This document shows, one piece after another, positions 11,027 through 22,714 of a DNA stretch of 64,000 nt. The translations under genes were made by a program, and so were the position numbers. Origin of the DNA: Rhizodiscina lignyota (taxonomy: Eukaryota; Ascomycota; Dothideomycetes; Aulographales; Rhizodiscinaceae); assembly GCA_010015805.1 (NCBI GenBank), contig ML978129.1, positions 1,612,001 to 1,676,000 of the forward strand, written 5' to 3'. The notes under the pieces were generated by a model, which was not told the origin of the DNA, made no database searches, and saw only the letters and a program-made list of their open reading frames with translations. Each line of letters opens with the position of its first letter. Position 1 is the first letter of the stretch.

Positions 11027-12611
11027 CTAGGGTATATCAGGCTCTTCTCCACAATCTACTGACCGGGAACTCGGGACACATTGGAAGAAAGGGAAATCTT
11101 CCATCACTATGGAAGCCATTGTCCAGTTGTCCAGACTGCGGATGTGTACTTCAAATGCGGGGTTCAATCTCAGCTCTGTCTTTGACACAGAACGAAAGAT
11201 CTTCGATGGATCTTGGGGCCAGTGCACCGAGATGTACTTGCACCCAAGTACTCTGAATGTTTCGAATTGGGACCAATCCATTTCTTGCAAAACCGCATCT
11301 CGACCTTGTGGCCTATGTATTGATTCAGTCAATATGGATTGTGCAGCAGATTATCAATAGAACTACGTACCATGTTATGACATCAACCCAGATCGGATGA
11401 GGTATCGAGAGCTGAGTCTCTGTTGGACGCAAGAACTCAGGCATTGCATCATAATTCCGCTTCGTTGGAGAAATCAGCCACTTATCGTTGTTAGTGAATG
11501 ATATTCATAGTCATATATAATACCCGGCAATGCACACACCCTAACCATGAGACACATATTATACATCATCCCAATTTTCAACGGCAAGCTTGGAACATTC
11601 AGAGTTACTCTGCCATGTTGCCCAATAGCTGTCGATATCGGATTGGTGGAATTGTTGCTCTTTGGGTTGAGGAGTGACGCCACGCTTGGGAATGGTTCGG
11701 AGTGAGTTAGCTCAGGGGTGATCCGTTGACGACTACATTGAACAAGCTCTAGAAGAACTTGATCCAGTCGACAAGTCGGTGCAATATGTTGTGGAAGCCG
11801 CTCCCAGGGATGTGTCCTCTCTGGCACATGCAGTGGTGTTGGTGAGATATCTGATGTCTGTCCCCAGTAGGACGCGTCGGAAGCGTCCGACACGAACGGA
11901 TCGGAAAACGATAGAGAGAAAGCATTATCCGCGAAAAATTCAGAAGCTAGCAATTGTAAGTAAGAGTATTGCGGATCGATCAACACCAGTCGATACGTAC
12001 GAAAAGATTGGTCCCAGAATTGCATGCCTGTCTCAAAATCTGCACCCAGCGGCATACCGAACGATAGACCTGTTGACCGATCCCTTATGGCAAAAGAGGT
12101 CATGTCATCAAAGGATGGCGAAGAGTCGTCCAATGATGGGGTACTGATGTCTGCAGTAAGGGGGGAGAGAGGCATTTGAGCGTTGTTAGCCTCCGTCTGA
12201 AAGGGGGATGCTTCGTTCTCTGCATCTTGGAGCGGCTGCTTCTGCGATGTAGGCGTATGAGATGATGTTGCGGGGGAGGAGATCTCATCTCTATCTCGAG
12301 TACGTTTAGGGTTCGGCTGCTGAATCGTAGAGTATGCTGTGCAAATCGCACTTCGGAGAGTTGCTTCGCTGGCTCTCAGACGCTCGAGCTCGTCCTCAAC
12401 CCGCGCGAGACGCGCCTTGAGCTGTGCATTTTCCCCTTCCAGCTCTGCAATCCTGTTCTTCTTCTTGTCTCTGTATCATCGTCAGTCATCTCATGTTCCT
12501 CAGGAGAGGTCACAGATACCTCGATGCTCGCTGATTCGAGCGGTCATACGCGCGTTTGCGATAGAGTTGAGTTGTTGTTAGAGATTCAACGCGTCTGTCC
12601 GTCATCCTCAT
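11027..12611 (-). CDS. bZIP transcription factor with C-terminal DUF3425 domain
   Basis: Four exons (12520-12611, 11540-12470, 11371-11480, 11027-11312) give 472 residues. The start MRMTDRRVES is fixed by a stop codon two codons upstream. The basic region RKRAYDRSNQRASRDKKKNR (about residues 18-37) crosses the first intron and runs into a leucine-zipper-like coil (IAELEGENAQLKARLARVE). A Ser/Pro-rich middle follows. The C-terminal DUF3425 region shows PFPSVASLLNP, MVRWLISPT, RPTETQLSIPHPIWVDVI and a terminal LNPAFEVHIRSLDNWTMAS. MVR joins WLISPT only after removing the 59-nt GTGTGT...AAG intron (11481-11539). It is presumably a nuclear DNA-binding regulator, divergent from the sulfatase gene, which it might control. 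Targets unknown. Confidence 0.88.
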
Positions 12612-13110
12612 CCGTCATCGCTGCATGGCAATCTGCAGTATCTCCCATCGAGACCACCAAACTTGACCATTATCTCCTCCCGGACAAATCCGTGCAGATT
12701 CCACTTGGAACTCAATCCACCCCATCGGCACGTGCAACGCTACCGACTCCGGGGAACATTTTCCAGGAGGCGCTTCTCCGCGAACTGACGCGGGAGCGCT
12801 ACATGACCTCGCAGCACGCTAAGTCAACAGCGTCTACCGACATGGCGATCTTTGTTCACTTCATACACTTCACGATCGTATCGTTGAGCAACCAAACGCT
12901 GGATATGAGTCTCCGCAGTTCTTGTGAGACACCAGGATCTTTGGCGCGCCAGAACCATGGCAGGGAGCTTCTACCATGTTATTGCTTAGACCCTGGGTAG
13001 TCGGTATGCATTTCCAAAGCTCTCATAACTGTAAGTCGCCTCTGGGTCCTGACTTGCTCTGTATTCGTATATTTCTGTACCTTGCCTTGTCTTCGACCAA
13101 GCTGGGAACA
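12612..13110. promoter_or_regulatory. Divergent promoter region, bZIP / sulfatase
   Basis: About 500 bases separate the bZIP start (minus) and the sulfatase start (plus). No independent gene is evident. An in-frame extension of the sulfatase exon upstream to 12976 exists but would bury its signal peptide, so I treat it as 5' untranslated. Confidence 0.45.
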
Positions 13111-15039
13111 ATGGCTCTTTCACTCATTTCCAAATGTGTCTTGTTACTCTGTGCTTCTGTAGCTCTAGCAGCTAAGAAGCCAAACATACTGTTCATTCTC
13201 ACGGATGATCAAGATTGGCATATGCAATCAATGCAGCATATGCCATTCTTGCAGAAATATTTACTCCACGAAGGCACACTCTACGCGAACCACTATTGCA
13301 CAGTGGCTCTCTGCTGCCCGTCTCGAGTCAACCTGTGGACCGGGAGAGCTGCTCACAATACTAATGTCACTGATGTTTTCCCTCCCTATGGTGGCTACCC
13401 GAAGGTCGTCCGTGAAGGTATTAACGACGACTATCTGCCAGTTTGGATGCAGGAAGCCGGATATAATACTTACTACTCCGGAAAGCTTTGGAACGCTCAC
13501 ACGGTTGACAACTACAATTCTCCCAGGGCGGGTGGATACAATGGCTCCGACTTCATCCTCGACCCCTACACATACGAATACTACAATGCTTATATGTCTC
13601 GCAATGGAGCTCCACCAGTCAGCTACAAGGGCCAGTACTCTCCAGACATCACTGCTCAAAAAGCTTACGGCTTCTTGGAAGAGGCTACTCAACACAAGGA
13701 GCCGTGGTTCCTCACTGTCGCTCCAATCGCGCCTCATGGGAACATAGTGCTTGAACCCGCAGATATGTATGAAGCCGATATGCCGCGCTATGCATCACGA
13801 CACGCACATCTGTTCAAAGACTATAAGATTCCGCGCGATGCAAACTTTAATCCAGAGAAGGTGAGCATTATTCGGCAGCATTATATAGAGTAGATGGCTG
13901 AAAGAACTTACAGCAAGGTGGAGTGGCATGGATCAAGAACTTGCCGCGCCTGAACGATACCGTCATTGCTTACAACGATGAGTACCAGCGCGCCCGTCTC
14001 CGAGCACTCCAATCGGTCGACGAGATGGTTGAGACACTTGTCAAGATGCTTGAAGAGAAAGACCTTTTGAAAGACACCTACATCTTTTACACTACTGATA
14101 ACGGCTATCATATCTCGCAGCACCGTGAGTCGGCTCATGTACGTGTACGCAACGAAGACTAAAACCTAGGCAGGTATGCACCCAGGCAAAGAGTGCGGCT
14201 TCGACACGGACATACATATTCCCCTTATTGTTCGCGGCCCTGGCGTTGCGGCTGGACGTGTCTCCGAAGCTGTGACCGCGCATACAGATTTGTCTCCGAC
14301 AATCATGTCGCTTGCTGGTCAATCGCGCGATGACTTTGACGGCGTTGCAATTCCTCTTGAATATGATAAGGAAGATACCGAAATCGCCCAGACGAGGCAT
14401 GAACACGTAAACGTTGAATATTGGGGCATGGCTATTCCAGAGGGCTTGTACGGCAGATATGGGAACGCTGGCAGCGACATCGGATTCAAATTTGCTGTGA
14501 GAAACAATACCTATAAAGGCTTGAGATTGATCGGAGATGACTACAGCCTGTATTATGCGGTATGGTGTACAGGTGACAAGGAATACTACGATGTCAAGGT
14601 ATGGGCTTATTAAGTGTCCAGGGACTCCTGTTACTGACTTACTTTGAAGCTCGATCCCGGCCAGCTGGACAACTACTTCGATGACTCGAGTCTTCACTCC
14701 TCGTACAGCATTGCGGATCGTCCATTCAAACACATCGTCAACAGGCTCGACGCGCTGATGATGGTCCTGAAGTCATGCAAGGGTCTCCAATGCACTGATC
14801 CGTGGGGAGTGCTTCATCCTCATGGTGGCATCAAGACGCTCAAAGATGCCTTAACTTCCAAATTTGATGCGTTCTACCAGGGCCAGCCGAAAGTCCAGTT
14901 TGACGCCTGCGAGCTGGGATATATCCGAGAAGCTGAAGGGCCGCAGCAGGTCAATGTCTTTGGAGACGATGGTGCTCATTTTGACCTGAGAAGCCAGCCA
15001 TCCTTCAAGTATCAAGGGCATTGGTCGCTTTGGACTTGA
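13111..15039 (+). CDS. Secreted arylsulfatase, Neurospora ars-1-like
   Basis: A type I sulfatase that hydrolyses sulfate esters, probably secreted or wall-associated for sulfur scavenging. Four exons (13111-13860, 13914-14124, 14174-14598, 14650-15039) give 591 residues. MALSLISKCVLLLCASVALA is a good signal peptide, cleaved near A20/A21. Metal-binding TDDQD starts at residue 31. The formylglycine motif is C68-C69-P-S-R, so C68 is the residue converted to formylglycine. The second sulfatase signature is GYNTYYSGKLW. Further segments are APIAPHGN, YTTDNGYHISQHR (crossing an intron) and HIPLIVRGPG. Several N-glycosylation sequons (NVT, NGS, NNT) are present. The divergent bZIP suggests local regulation, which is inference. 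Confidence 0.92.
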
Positions 15040-15866
15040 GCTTGGAAAATTGCCGGAGGGGGTGTTTAAACAGTGTTACTGTTTCTTGTCGAGAGCTGCA
15101 TCGGGTAATCTTGGTTCTAAGTCGTCTGGGGGAAGGCTCCGCGATTTCCAATTAACTCTCTGTTGAATGCAATCGAAATACAATGAACCAAATGTCCTTC
15201 TATAATCGCTTTACCCGTTGCTCTCAGTAGTACTCATTTCCGCCTACTAGACGATTGCTAGGCACTAGATTGATATACCATGCAATGCCCGTTTGTTCCC
15301 GTGTAACTCTGCGCCACATTTGTCTTCCCTCGGTGATTGTCACAGCAGCGCTACCCTCGCTGGCGGCCACGATCACTTCGCCATGGACAGCAGTGGGATG
15401 TCGCACGCCTTTTCAGCTTTTCCAGATAGTAAGGCAGTGCAGTATCTGGGAAGTAGCAAGACGATGCTCATAACTTCTTTACCATTATCGTGAAAGGGGC
15501 AATGAAGGTCCCGTCGTCAGGATCCATGATTGGGGAAGCCTGCCCGTGGTGCTGTTGAGGTGTGTCAGTTCCATCTGGGTAGTATTCTTTTCTCTTTTGC
15601 ACAGATCCAAAACTGTTCCTGCTCCAAAGGTTGCCTCGGTGAATGTTTAAGGGTACAGTAATTCAAGCGAAGGTTAAAGATTGGAAGGTTGGAAGGTTAG
15701 AGTACCCATGCCCGCGGAAAGGCGGTCGCCGAAGGAGCTTCCGGTCGTTGATGACATCTGGCCGCAGCTTCATACTCTCGCGTCCGTTGCTTCGCGCTTT
15801 GTCCCAAACATCAACCAATTCAACGCAACTTTCTTTCTTCCTTCAATTCCCCAACTTGCGCCCGCT
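15040..15866. other. Intergenic, sulfatase to OS-9 gene
   Basis: About 830 bases with only short, unconvincing frames. It should contain the sulfatase 3' UTR and the OS-9 promoter; no specific element is recognised. Confidence 0.5.
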
Positions 15867-17660
15867 ATGAAGAGCTTCTGGGCTCTCCCAGCCATTCTGC
15901 GGCTTGCGCTCGCAAGCTACGCGACGTTTACCGCTCTGGACGACATCATATCTTTCCCACAGGTGCAGGAGCTCCCCATCACTCTCAACCCTATCTGTAC
16001 TGATAATCTCGATAGTATGAGGTTGGACTCTCGAATTCCGTACTTTCCGAAAGCGAAGCACGAGCGAAAATTGCCGCTCTCTCCGCAAAAACCTCTCCCA
16101 CAGCGGCTCCTGCAGAAGTAGAGCCCTCACTAGACGTTCAGCAATTCAAGCCGAATGACGGCTCTCCACAAGACTCACGAGACGACTTGTCACCACATGA
16201 TGAAAGTATACGAGACTATGAGCTCATGGTCTGGCACAATCAGCGCTTTCTCTGCTCCATACCTGCCGTGGATCTGACCGCGGACAACTCCACAGTTGAC
16301 GCGCCATCGCCGGAGGATGTGGAGAAGGAGCTTGCACGCGCAACAAATCATGGCGAGGAGCTCCTACGAGGTATGGAGGGTAATTGTATCTTCTTCAATA
16401 CTGGATGGTGGACGTACAGCTTCTGCTACAATCAGAGTGTAAGGCAATTCCACAGCTTGCCACCAAGCAGACAAGTGCCACTGTACCCACCAGTGGAGGA
16501 TTCTAGCGTGCAGAGTTACGTCCTGGGACAGTTCCAGAGTGGCCAGAAGGTTGGCGGGGGGAAAGGCAAGGAGGACGTCAAGGTCGATGGAGCAAAGGAG
16601 AAGGCTGGAAGGGAACAGTCGACCGAGACCGGTCTTGCAAAGCTTGAACAAAGGGGAGAGTTGAAGTATTTGGTGCAAAACTTGTCTGGTGGTACCACAT
16701 GCGATCTCACTGGCAAGGACAGACGCATTGAGGTTCAGGTATGTCTTCTGATTGTTGGTATAGTTCACGAACGGTCAATCTTCTGACATTTAGCTCCAGT
16801 TCCACTGCGTCCCGAACTCACATGATCGTATAGCTCTCATAAAGGAACTCGCGACCTGCACGTATTTGATGGTGATCCACACACCCCGACTCTGCAACGA
16901 CGTCGCTTTCCAGCCTCCACAACGCGATAAGCCGCACCGAATACGCTGTGCCCCCGTTATTCCAGACAACGCGGATGTGAAAGACTTTCCCGCTCTAGCA
17001 TATATGCTTGGTGAGAAGGAGCATCAGCAAGAGCAAGCTCAGGAGCGGGAGCAGCAAGATTTCGTAGAAGAAGATTCCCCCATAATGATTGGCAACATCG
17101 AATTTGGTGGCCATCGCATCCTCCCCAGATCCCCTCCACCCGACTCCTCCATCGAGGACTCAGATGTCCAAGACGACCTGGAAAGTGACAACACCCATCC
17201 TTCTGGCTGGCTGCGCGATCGTGACTCCCTAGCAAACTCACTTATCCTTGGCGGTCAACGCGAAAAGCTGGTCGCAACGGTGGCCTCGAGTCACAAGCCC
17301 GCGCTGAGCGAGGAGGAGCTGAAGAACCTGAACGTGCGAGAGCGCGAGGTGAGCGAGATCAACCGATTCCGAAAGCAGATGGAAAATTTGAGCAAAGGCA
17401 AAGGATGGCGATTAGACATTGTCGAGACGGCGCGGGGAAGGGAATTCAGGGGCATTATCGAGACTGATGATGAGATTGTCGGTGTTGTAGACGGTGAAGG
17501 TGACGACGGACAAAGGCAGAAAGAGACTGGGGCGAGTGTCGGCGGAAAGGAACGCGAGGACACGAGTGGTGGCAAGGAAAACAAGGAGAAAGAGCAGGAC
17601 CTTAGAAGTTCGAACGACGCTCATGATGGCAGCGAAGAGAGGTATAAAGAGGAATTGTGA
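15867..17660 (+). CDS. YOS9: OS-9 / Yos9-like ER lectin of ERAD
   Basis: An ER-lumenal lectin of the OS-9 family that recognises trimmed N-glycans on misfolded glycoproteins and passes them to the Hrd1 ubiquitin ligase. Three exons (15867-15962, 16016-16738, 16794-17660) give 561 residues. An N-terminal hydrophobic stretch (LPAILRLALASYATF) acts as signal peptide. YEVGLSNSVLS follows the first intron. The mannose-6-phosphate-receptor-homology domain spans about residues 110-330, with CIFFNTGWWTYSFCYNQSV, CDLTGKDRRIEVQLQFHCVP and CTYLMVIHTPRLC supplying the conserved Trp, Gln, Arg and Cys residues. The rest is acidic and disordered. The protein ends YKEEL, an HDEL/KDEL-like terminus consistent with ER retention. 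Confidence 0.9.
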
Positions 17661-19296
17661 GAGGCTTGGAAACCTGGACTGTGTTTAAAACAGCAGTTCT
17701 GTTCACCTTATTCAAAAGATGATAACTCTTTCCCTCGATTCTTACTAGGCAATCCTTTTCGGCTCTACTTTAAAGACCACTGTTCGCCCTCTACTCCGCG
17801 GCATTTTTGAATGCCTTGACTGTTAAGCGATGTGGCGCCCAGCGTTGCATGCAGCGGCACAGCAACAGTTCGGGGCTTTGGCGGCCGTGTATTCCTGTCG
17901 GATTGTTTCCGATTCAAGCGGTCAACTTACCGTGGCAGGGCCTGTTAAATGGAACTATGCTAAAGAACAGACATCGTAAGGTCCTACTCCATGAATTGAG
18001 ATACATAGCCTGGAGCACTGGCGGACTTTTCTCGCCGATTTTCTCGCTCGAGATCGTCGGCTCTGTGATCCGGGCCGTGCACAACCTTCAGGTCCACGGT
18101 CCACGGACGGTGTGTGTGTGAGATGTTGAGTAGGTCTCCAAAAGTCTCCATCTGACCAATGGTTAGCGCTGTGGGGTATAGTAAGACCAGTGTCCGTCGG
18201 AAACACTGGACGAGCGGTGATTAGCTCGCCCAGCATACCACAAAATATCCCTACGAGTCGTAAGATAGCCCAGGTTCGGAACTTCGGACACGATATAATG
18301 AAGCCCCTGGGCCGATCGTGGACGATCTTCTGGCTAGAGAATTTCTTCAGAGAACGCGCTTCAAAGCAGTTCATCTGTTCCTTCTGTTTAGCCGGTACAG
18401 ATGAAGTCGTCTTCCGAGCAGCGAGTGTTCTGCGTTCGAAACCTGGTTGGCCGAGACGCTATCCAAAGTGCGCCGAGTAGAGGCGCCACTCGTGCCGACA
18501 CCAGGCCCCCAGTAACCATATTTGAACTCGCTTTACTTCGTCTGGAATAGCCAGCTGTGTAGCAGGTAAGAGCCATGTCGAATCCGGGATCTCATCTGAC
18601 AGGATGCGCCGTATCATCCGTCTATTCTGAGGTTGGGCGGCCGGCGACAGCAAAGGCGAGAAGGAGACTACAGAAAAGTGTACGGGAGAAGGAATCGGGA
18701 GTTGACTTGACTTATATCTTACTACCCTAGCTCCCTAAGCCGCATGCCGCGTGGATCCAAAGTACCCAAGTATGGAGTTCGGTCGTCTCCTCTTGGGCTT
18801 AGTCACGGGGATGGCTCGGAGCTCGGACGGCATCGTGGCCAAGAAAAGGCTCGACAGGGGCCCCTTCTTAGCTGCAGCCGCTCCACGCCTCTTCCAACCA
18901 CCATTCAGCTTGTGCCATTCCATACCCCGCGCTCTGCATGAGATGACGAGTGATCGGTGAGGGGCTATCCTGGAGACAATGTGCCTCCGCGTGAACAAGC
19001 TACGCCTTACCACTCCACAACTTACCGCGTCCGAAAAGCACTGCGCGTGCACGGCTACTGACGGCGGCGAGGGAATTGGAATCTAATCGGCTAGTAACTG
19101 TCTAGGGAGGCAATACATAGTTGTATATAACGACCACCTCTGTCCTCTGCTCGATTTCAAATTCCTTGGAGACGAAGCGTTTACCCTTTGCCTCTCTTCC
19201 ACCGCTTCCGCAGATCATATTCCTTGACTTTGTTTCTCACTCTGCTATTAGTGTTAACACGAGGCCTTTCCCATTCCGCGCGACTAACCCACCGCC
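17661..19296. other. 1.6 kb intergenic region without a convincing gene
   Basis: The frames on both strands are short and show no recognisable domain. One T-loop-like string near 18430 is not part of a foldable tRNA. The right end holds the promoter of the P450 gene, including a TATA box. Confidence 0.5.
19124..19130 (+). promoter_or_regulatory. TATA box upstream of the P450 gene
   Basis: TATATAA about 170 bases upstream of the ATG at 19297, followed by a pyrimidine-rich leader, a common fungal core-promoter layout. Assigned by sequence only. Confidence 0.5.
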
Positions 19297-20923
19297 ATGT
19301 TTCTCGAAAATTTCCTTACGCCTTGGACATTGGCCGCTCTTCCTGTCCTATTCTTCCTCCTTCCATACCTCCGCAACTGGTCCATCAGAGATATCCCTGC
19401 ACCATTCCCAGCAGCATGGACAAATCTATGGCTTTTGTATCAATGCCGTCGTGGAAGGCGATATCTAGAAGTCGACGCAGCACATAAGAAATATGGAAAG
19501 CTTGTCCGGATCCAGCCGCATCACATCTCAATTGCAGATGACAAGGCAATTCCAATTATCTACGGGCACGGTAATGGATTCCTGAAGAGGTACACCAAGC
19601 TTGCACACGCCAGTCATATCGAAGAATTCCGTTATGCTAATGCTACATCTAGTGAATACTATGATGCCTTCGTCTCTATCCGCCGTGGCCTCTTCAACAC
19701 TCGAGATCGTGCCGAGCACACTCGCAAGCGCAAGACCGTCTCACACACATTCAGCGCCAAATCCATCGGCCAATTCGAACAGTATATGCACGCAAATTTG
19801 GAGCAGCTGGTTACACAATGGGACCGGCTCTCTTCTACAGCTCCACACAATAGCTATGCCAAGATGGACGGCCTGCACTGGTTCAATTATCTGGCGTTCG
19901 ATATCATCGGAGACCTTGCTTTCGGTGCGCCGTTCGGCATGCTCGAGAAAGGCAAAGATATTGCCGAAGTACGAATGACACCCGATTCTCCACCAAAATA
20001 TGCACCCGCTATTGAGGTCTTGAATCGCAGAGGCGAGGTCAGCGGCACGGTAGGATGCATGCCACAGATCAAGCCTTACGCGAAGTACTTTCCCGATCCG
20101 TTCTTCAGCAAGGGCATCAAGGCCGTGGAGAACTTGGCGGGTATTGCGGTAGCCAGAGTAAATCATCGTCTTGCGAATGCTGATAAGATTGACCGTGTGG
20201 ATCTCCTCGCGCGATTGATGGAAGGTCGGGATGAGAAGGGCGAGAAATTGGGAAGGGAAGAGTTGACCGCCGAAGCGCTCACGCAGTTGATCGCTGGAAG
20301 CGACACCACGAGCAACACATCATGTGCGATCTTGTTCTACGTCTTGAAGAACCCGCACGTCCTTCCAAAGCTACAGAAAGAGCTCGACGACGCATTACCG
20401 GACAGTGCGGTTCCAACTTTTAACCAGGTTAAGGATCTGCCATAGTAAGTTTCATTATTTTTGTGGTTAACTGCAGTACTCTGAAAACTCCCACAGCCTA
20501 GACGCCGTCATCAAAGAAACCATGCGTATCCATTCGACCTCCTCTCTCGGCCTTCCGCGCGTCGTTCCACCCGGGCCCGGAATAACGATCCAAAACCATC
20601 ACTTCCCACAAGGCATTGTACTATCCGTTCCATCCTACACTATCCATCACAGCAAGGAAATCTGGGGCGCGGACGCCGATGAGTTCCGGCCAGAGCGTTT
20701 CCTTGACCTTACTGAGCGGCAGAAGGAGGCATTCATTCCATTCAGCCACGGGCCTCGTGCGTGCGTAGGCAGGAATGTTGCGGAGATGGAACTGGCGCTG
20801 ATCGTGAGCATCACATTTAGACGGTACGAGTTTGAGCTTTACCAAGACCAGATGGAGACGAGGGAAGGCTTTTTGAGGAAGCCGTTGGGATTGATGGTGG
20901 GTATTCGCAAGAGGAGTGTTTGA
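19297..20923 (+). CDS. Cytochrome P450, CYP53-like (benzoate 4-hydroxylase family)
   Basis: An ER-anchored haem monooxygenase closest, from memory, to fungal CYP53 enzymes (BphA type), which para-hydroxylate benzoate and related aromatics. Two exons (19297-20444, 20497-20923) give 524 residues. A hydrophobic N-terminal anchor ([17 protein letters not shown]) precedes the catalytic domain. Motifs are I-helix AGSDTTS (from residue 333), K-helix E390-T-M-R393, FRPERF, and haem loop [12 protein letters not shown] with the axial Cys at 472. It is convergent with an SDR gene 168 bp away. The CYP53 assignment rests on overall similarity rather than a computed alignment, so other benzoate- or phenylpropanoid-acting families remain possible. 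Confidence 0.85.
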
Positions 20924-21091
20924 GTTCTGCTCCCTACGTACCTTGAAACTCTTCTGATGAAATTGTATATTGGATATCGGATAAGAGGGACAGCCCGGCG
21001 CCGAGCTGAAGGTGAAAAGGCTCTGACTCTCAAAAGCATGAGGAGGAACAGGACAAAAGATTATACAACTAAACAAGAGATAAAGTTATTG

Positions 21092-22211
21092 CTATCTATT
21101 ATACTGCGAAGTTGGCCTCGTGCCCTGCAGAACTTGACCAACTTCATCCCATACCCTCTTCTGCCACTTCAGGGCCAGATCGCTTTCGACTAGCTTTCCG
21201 GGCCTTAAAAGCCTTGTCAGCATTCATCTATTCTTATAAGATACGGTAGTGCGCTTACGCCTCAATAGCATCATTATGAATCCACTTCCCATGGCCTTCT
21301 TCTTCCAAGCATGTCGCATAGACCAGCGTCCTGCTCCCCTCTTCTGTGGTCTTGCATATCGTCGCCTGCAACACCCATAGAACAAAACTCTTGACCCAAC
21401 TCGTGTGCCACTCCCTCGCAAGCTCGGACTTGCACGCACCGGGGCAGCTGTAGTTCACAACGACCTCCGGTCTCCCGCCCTCATCTATTGACAGCGATGT
21501 TGCAATTTCACGCACACAGTAGATGAGAAACAGTTTTGAGATCCCATAGCGCTGGGAAGTGCCATCGAACGTTTCGGGCTTGTTCAGAGCAGCCAACCAG
21601 TTAAGTTCTCGTTGCCATGGGCCGTTTTGTTTGACATGCTAGTATGCACGCGAGGCTAAGAACTCAAGCTTGGGTATCCATTCATCTCCAGTATCACTCT
21701 TCCTCCGCGACGCGCGAAGTTTCGGGAGGATAAGCTGCGCGCGAAGGATATTGGAGAGGGTGTTAACCTGTAGCGTCTCTTCCCAGCCATCGTCGGTAAA
21801 GCTGAAGCACGTTTTGCTAACAGCGGCATTGAGGACAGCAATATCAAGAGAGTCCAGTTCTTTCAAGACCCTTTCTACAAAGGTGTAGACAGAAGCAAAG
21901 GAGGCAAGATCCAGTTCCCAGACTTCAATGGTAGTACCCTTGGCATCTTCGTGCTTGCTGCTCGTGCTCGGCTGCAGGCTGTCTTCGATATTCTGTTTCG
22001 CGGTCTCGCCTTTCCGTAGTGGCCGGACACCAAGGATAATTCGAGTGGCCCCAAGGCGTGCATAGTGCCGTGCGGCTTCGAGACCAAGACCTGTGCTTGC
22101 GCCGGTGACCAGCACGGTCCGACCTGCTATGCTTCGTGGCGTGAGATAATCGAGAGATGGGGCGGACCAGCGGTTCCGGAGGAAACCCCAAAGGACATGC
22201 AAGCTTGACAT
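21092..22211 (-). CDS. Short-chain dehydrogenase/reductase, retinol-dehydrogenase-like
   Basis: An NAD(P)H-dependent SDR of the fungal retinol-dehydrogenase/WW-oxidoreductase-like type. Exons 21650-22211, 21259-21607 and 21092-21212 give 343 residues. The start MSSLHVLWG is preferred over an in-frame Met 29 codons upstream. Motifs are cofactor TGASTGLG, LDIAVLNAA, active-site YGISK and NYSCPGACKSEL, and the C-terminus is RPGKLVESDLALKWQKRVWD. The first intron (21608-21649) is only 42 nt with a weak GTGCAT donor; it is needed to bypass a TAG and keep frame, so either it is a very short intron or the gene is slightly damaged. The convergent P450 neighbour may act on related substrates, but that is speculative. 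Confidence 0.8.
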
Positions 22212-22714
22212 TTGATGTGGACAATAGGAGACGTGTTTGAGATTGCTACAAAGTAGGGACTGAGAGTTGAAAGAGATAAGAAACCTAAAGTTCCCCAAGG
22301 TTATTAGAACCCAAGCTCTATATACTTACCTCTGAGCCATATCGCAAATTTACAAGTCTATCGGAGGTCTTGTTGCTCCGAGTGGGTATATCTAAGTTTG
22401 ACATACAATTGAGGCCTGCAGAGCTTGCGAAGATTTAAGGCGCAAGTTAAGCTTTTCCGTATTAGGTTAGTCTTGTAAGCAGTCTGCAGATGTTGGCCCA
22501 AGCTGTTTTCGTCTCCTTCTCTACTCCACTGCCCGGAACTAAAGCTTCTCCTTTAGATGCCAAAATGGAAGCTGAGGTTCTTGGAATCCTTATTGCGGCC
22601 TTGGTAAGGTCTTGGCTTGTAAGCATGCGGCATATATCAGGTCGAACTCGCCCGGTGTAAGCGCTCTGCATGTAGACGTCGTTGTCTCATTCATCCGGGG
22701 AGAATCAAGCCACA
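22212..22714. promoter_or_regulatory. Divergent promoter region, SDR / bZIP-DUF3425
   Basis: About 500 bases between divergent start codons. Short frames only; no defined element recognised. Confidence 0.4.

Noticed and set aside
14092-14733. 213-codon minus-strand frame
   Set aside because: Antisense to the sulfatase exons.
18420-18450. T-loop-like string GTTCGAAAC, possible tRNA
   Set aside because: No pairing T-stem, acceptor stem or anticodon arm could be built around it on either strand.
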